From Ctena decussata (lineage: Eukaryota > Mollusca > Bivalvia > Lucinida > Lucinidae), in contig OZ022503.1 in the NCBI GenBank assembly GCA_963989385.1, forward strand, positions 53,566,858 to 53,630,857: a DNA stretch of 64,000 bases, written 5' to 3'. This document shows positions 60,443 to 64,000 of the stretch, piece by piece. A program made the position numbers and the translations under genes. The notes beneath the pieces are model-generated. The model was not told the DNA's origin and did no database searches. It saw only the letters and a list, made by a program, of their open reading frames with translations. Position 1 is the stretch's first letter; the number at the start of each line of letters is the position of its first letter.

Positions 60443-61897
60443 AAATACCGGTTATCGATCTGAAGGAGAAGCTGATAATGAACCAGGATTCGGTTGAATA
60501 TTCTCCTGATCAAATTTAAAGAGGCGAAACCAACAATAAGAAAACCAATCAGTCAATGCAAACTCATCATTTGCTCTAAGTATGTGTGTGCACATATGCG
60601 TTTTATTGAATTCTCGTATTATAGTATTAATCTTATCGATCAGTCGTAATTGCATCGACATCTGTTATATACTATGCAAAATAACTTATAGCAATCGTTT
60701 TGTATGTGCCAGATCCACCACATTAGGCTTAATTTGTCACTTAATTGCATATACATTATAGCGCCTATCCTCCGAGATGGATTTCCAGGTAAAAAAATCA
60801 AGATTGATCAATTGCAGCATTTGTACTACCATGACGTAATGTATATAAAGGACAGCTTTGCTCGTGTGCAAAAGCTAAAACAATAATGACGCGGCTGTTT
60901 GGCTGCTAAAATAAAGGAAAACACTTTAAAACATTTGAGTTTGCTACGAGTACGAGATTTACAAAGTTTGAAAATTTGACGTTTCCCTTTATTTTTACGT
61001 TATCGTCTTAAAACATTGTTTCTTATCTGTGCTTCTTAATTGTGTATGCTTGTTTGGTATCCATCTGTATGCTAACTTAAACATTCTTACCGGCTACTGA
61101 GCATAAGCCAAAAGTCTTAGACTAACGTCAGCATTATCTCACAGTTTCGTTACACTTCAATGAAGAAACTTCAAAGTTGAATTTATCATGGTGTGATCTT
61201 AAACTTTTGCTTTTTGTTTTTCTCTGGTTTTTGGTCCTCCTTTGAACTGAAGCACCCGTAAACCATTGCACACTGGACCGATTTATAACGTTTTGACGTC
61301 AATAACGCATGCTTAGATTCGTCAGTAGTTAAAGTGAATTTTATCTTGCATACAATCAGTAGCTTTGACAAGAAAAGTGCGAGTGAAAAGGAGTGGAAAG
61401 ACGGTCAAAAAAAAAAACACATGCTTGCCATTTTGCGTTGCTTTTAATGGCTTTTAATTGCTTTTAAGTGCGATTTTTGGCTACAGACCCCTTTCGTGCT
61501 TATCGATTCCCCCGAATACCGATTTTAAAGATGGCTCCTGTAATTCTATGGTATTAGGGTTCCCTTCCTTATAATTTAATTTCGCTCAATGTTGCTTTTG
61601 AATGATGAGCATTGCAAAACATAAAAAAAATGCTAAATATGTTTTGCATAATATATCATAAATTTTTGTTGTTTTTTGTTACGTCTTCTGTTTCTTCTCT
61701 TCCTCTTCCATCTTCTTCTTCTTCTTCTATTCTTCACGATTTGCTTTGGGTGTCTAGAATATCAGTTTTGTATAACAACCCAGACAAGCAAAATAAGGTA
61801 GTCCGGGTCGGAATGCACGAAGGGAAGACCTTCCCCAATGTGGGGGGTGTCGGGGTGGGGTGTGTTAACTCTTAAAGGCCTGGACAATTGGTAATGT
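60443..61897. other. Intergenic sequence; (CTT)n near 61710
   Basis: TTAATGGCTTTTAATTGCTTTTAAG (read in two parts, near 61445-61470) is a short tandem. No gene supported. Confidence 0.35.
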
Positions 61898-62013
61898 CCC
61901 AGCAGGCACATGACGTGGAAATGACGTATTACTGACGTCGATGCGACGAAATGACGAAATGATGTCGCATCGACGACAGTACGGCGTCATTTCGACGTCA
62001 TGTGCCCGCTGGG
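61898..62013. repeat. Family A palindromic element
   Basis: CCCAGCAGGCACATGACG to TCGACGTCATGTGCCCGCTGGG in pieces. The centre carries a small repeat (CGACGAAATGACGAAATG). Confidence 0.9.
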
Positions 62014-62674
62014 GTGTTTCGGTACAATGTTTACCAAAAAAGCTGTGCAGTGTCCGTTTTCAAAATTGTTCTTTGCGACTGTTGTGTGTAGTATTTGTGG
62101 CACGATAGGCAGACTCGATCGCAGGATTTGCAGCCTAGGTTTCATTCTGTTTAGCCTCTTGGAAACCACCGTTACGAAATTTGGAACAACATTCATGACA
62201 CGTCCACAATTTTAGAATTCCTTAAGACCCACAATTTAATCGCATCTTAAACGAAAATTATACACACTTTGAAGTCGAATCTCATTACTTATTTATTTAT
62301 ATCTATTTATTTGTTTGTTTGTTGTTGTTTTTTATTCATTTATTTATACGACGGATCTAGTTTTCTTGTGTTGTTTTGGAAGGGAAACCCCAGTCTTATA
62401 ATAGCAAGCACTCGCTTGCAGGCGCGTAGCGCCTGCAATTCAAAGCTCCGAAAAAAAGAGTGGGAGCTCTATGGTAGAGGATTGGTAAGGCATATTTTTA
62501 CCTGTAAGATAATTACTTTCAATGGAATTTCTTTCGTTACAACACTAAACGGAAGTTATAATTGGACTGGTTCGAGCAGAAATGAACAAAAAATAAGAAA
62601 TACAGGGCATACAATCTTTCTGTCGCTACGTTACGTAATGGCGGCAAGTTTACGTTCCGTTTGAGAAAAACAAG
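62014..62674. other. Intergenic sequence, possible promoter area at its end
   Basis: GAAGCGC... is absent; the notable piece is GCAGGCGCGTAGCGCCTGC (62418-62436), a perfect palindrome. The open plus frame at 62269-62664 has no domain-like pattern. Confidence 0.35.
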
Positions 62675-62733
62675 ATGGCGTCAACGTTAACCGCTTCTGT
62701 GATCACTCAAAATGCAAGGAGGCTGAGCGTTGG
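62675..62733 (+). CDS. Possible first coding exon with a mitochondrial-presequence-like start
   Basis: ATG in AACAAGATGGCG context, 19 codons MASTLTASVITQNARRLSV, then a donor TTGG/GTGAAA. The residues are Ser/Thr/Ala-rich with Arg and no acid, as in matrix-targeting presequences. A second ATGGCGGC lies 37 bp upstream, a promoter-proximal motif often seen near animal transcription starts. No downstream exon was found before 64000. Confidence 0.3.
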
Positions 62734-64000
62734 GTGAAATTTAACAGAGTTTATTAATCATCCCATTTAAGATATGGGATTTATATTTACCTGTATGGCT
62801 ACTGTATAATTATCTGTACGGCTACTGTTCCCAGCGATCCAAAGCTCGCTCGATGAAAGTCTGTTATGAGCTGGATGATTAGTTTCTTATTGCACATTGC
62901 GGAGCGTGTATTGTAAAATGCAGTGCACTTACACATAAAGTGGCATTTTCGTAAAGTCATTAATGTCCACACACCATAAATACACATCAAAGATTGTTAT
63001 AGGTTTATTTAGCGTCTGTTGTTATCTCAAGATCATAAAAGCCAACTCCAGCTGTGTTTTATAGCTACAACTGCAGTGGAAAGAAAGAGCACAGAAAAGT
63101 AAAGTGGTTCTAAAATCCGGTACCCGGTCGTATATTAATATCTAATTTCCGAATGTTATCGAGAAGGTAATCAATCTACAGGAATTTATTTCCCAAGAGA
63201 AAATAACATCTCGTAGAGAACTGGAAAATAGCTATTTATATTGACAAGGAATCCTTGTATTTCTTCGTTAAGAAAGTAATATAAGGAAATAAAGCGCTGT
63301 AGAGAAGAAACTGAAAAATTAAAGCCCGTTTCCGAGGGGATAGATTACTGTGGGGAAAACTGTATTTTGACAGTTTCGCATCAGCTTGTACATGTAGACA
63401 GAGTTCGCAGCTGTGGAGTTGCAATGCTTTTATAACAAATTTCATACGACAAGAAAAAGCATTTTGAACTGAACTGAATCAAGAATCTTACAATGAGTTG
63501 TCAGATCAGGGTCTACAATTCGATCACGCATTTTTGCTCGAAACTTTAGAGTTAACATGATAGAAGCCATAGAGAGGTTTTATCATACCACCCACACATT
63601 GTAAAGAGCGACGTGCTCGCCCAAAGGCAGTGCATATTTTCATATTAGACTAAATACGGTATCCTCTTGTTTTGCATTACCATAGTAGTTACTGTATGTT
63701 ACTATCTATAATACTAAATAAACGAAGTAACGCATAAACTGCAAAATTGGTGGCATTTTCAAGCGTAATTTCTATACTGGTTCTTTCGCATATTGCTATC
63801 ATTGATAATTTCGGTTAGCGCGTGTTTTAGTTTCACGTAGATTTAAAGAATTTGGGAATTAAACTCGTCTTTCATTTTAAATTCTCCCAAGTATTTTTCT
63901 AGAAACTTCGACTATTGGTCGATTTTTTTTGTCAACAATGGGTGCGTTCGAGTGAAATTATCGTGTACTCGAATACACGTTTTAAATCCGGTCGTTTCGG
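62734..64000. other. Possible intron or intergenic sequence, nothing recognised
   Basis: AT-rich; no family member, SINE or exon could be supported. Confidence 0.35.

Noticed and set aside
62269..62664. 131-codon plus-strand ORF with hydrophobic start
   Set aside because: Low-complexity T/A-rich start and no recognisable domain; probably chance.

Overview
The window looks like nuclear DNA of a marine bivalve mollusc, possibly a venerid clam. It is AT-rich, intron-rich and gene-poor, and packed with short palindromic (MITE-like) elements, tRNA-derived SINEs, minisatellites and decayed LINEs. There is no operon structure, no bacterial or viral gene set and no CRISPR array. The organism call rests on the profilin sequence and on the repeat style, not on a database match.

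Genes. (1) The left third (2478-22645, minus strand) holds the 3' portion of a multi-exon gene that I rebuilt from splice sites: nine exons, eight GT-AG introns, every phase compatible, ending in a stop codon. It encodes the last 450 residues of a protein that I do not recognise. The C-terminus carries a cysteine/histidine cluster (C-x2-C ... C-x-H-H-P-G ... S-C-C ... C-x3-H-H) split over three exons, which resembles a CHORD-type zinc-binding arrangement. The 5' part of the gene was not found. (2) A complete, uninterrupted profilin reading frame lies at 27076-27498 (+). (3) A possible first coding exon with a mitochondrial-presequence look is at 62675-62733 (+). (4) Retroelement coding remnants: a frameshifted non-LTR reverse transcriptase end (50705-52025, -) and two much older LINE C-terminal scraps (3240-3427 +, 53815-54060 -). 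(5) A short ORF with a pipsqueak-like helix-turn-helix look (20417-20665, -).

Repeats. I define eight families of short inverted-repeat elements. A: stems made of GACGTC, ~100 bp. B: stems made of ATCAACGTTGAT, ~95 bp, with the same termini as A. C: core CATATGTTGTGACCCCTCA, ~200 bp. D: termini TGAGCCGCGACACGA, ~100-295 bp, 13 substantial copies plus fragments. E: AAAGAATTTGCTCCC, ~75 bp. F: repeats of GCACCCGGGTGCAAATTT. G: ACTAGTGACAAGGACGT, ~65 bp. H: AGACCCAGATCAGACTGCTC, ~60 bp. Four SINE types (S1-S4), a mariner-like element, two longer elements with internal tandem units, and unrelated fold-backs make up most of the rest.

Layout. 1-23 kb: zinc-cluster gene with repeat-filled introns, including a 1.4-kb minisatellite and three ~310-bp direct repeats. 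23-27 kb: decayed repeats. 27-27.5 kb: profilin. 27.8-35.5 kb: dense cluster of A, C and D elements and SINEs. 35.5-44 kb: SINEs and A, B, D and F elements. 44.1-46.1 kb: higher-order tandem array. 46-50.6 kb: B, D and G elements. 50.7-55 kb: LINE relics. 56-60.4 kb: SINEs, D elements and a 1.1-kb element with hairpin ends. 60.4-64 kb: sparse, with one possible gene start.
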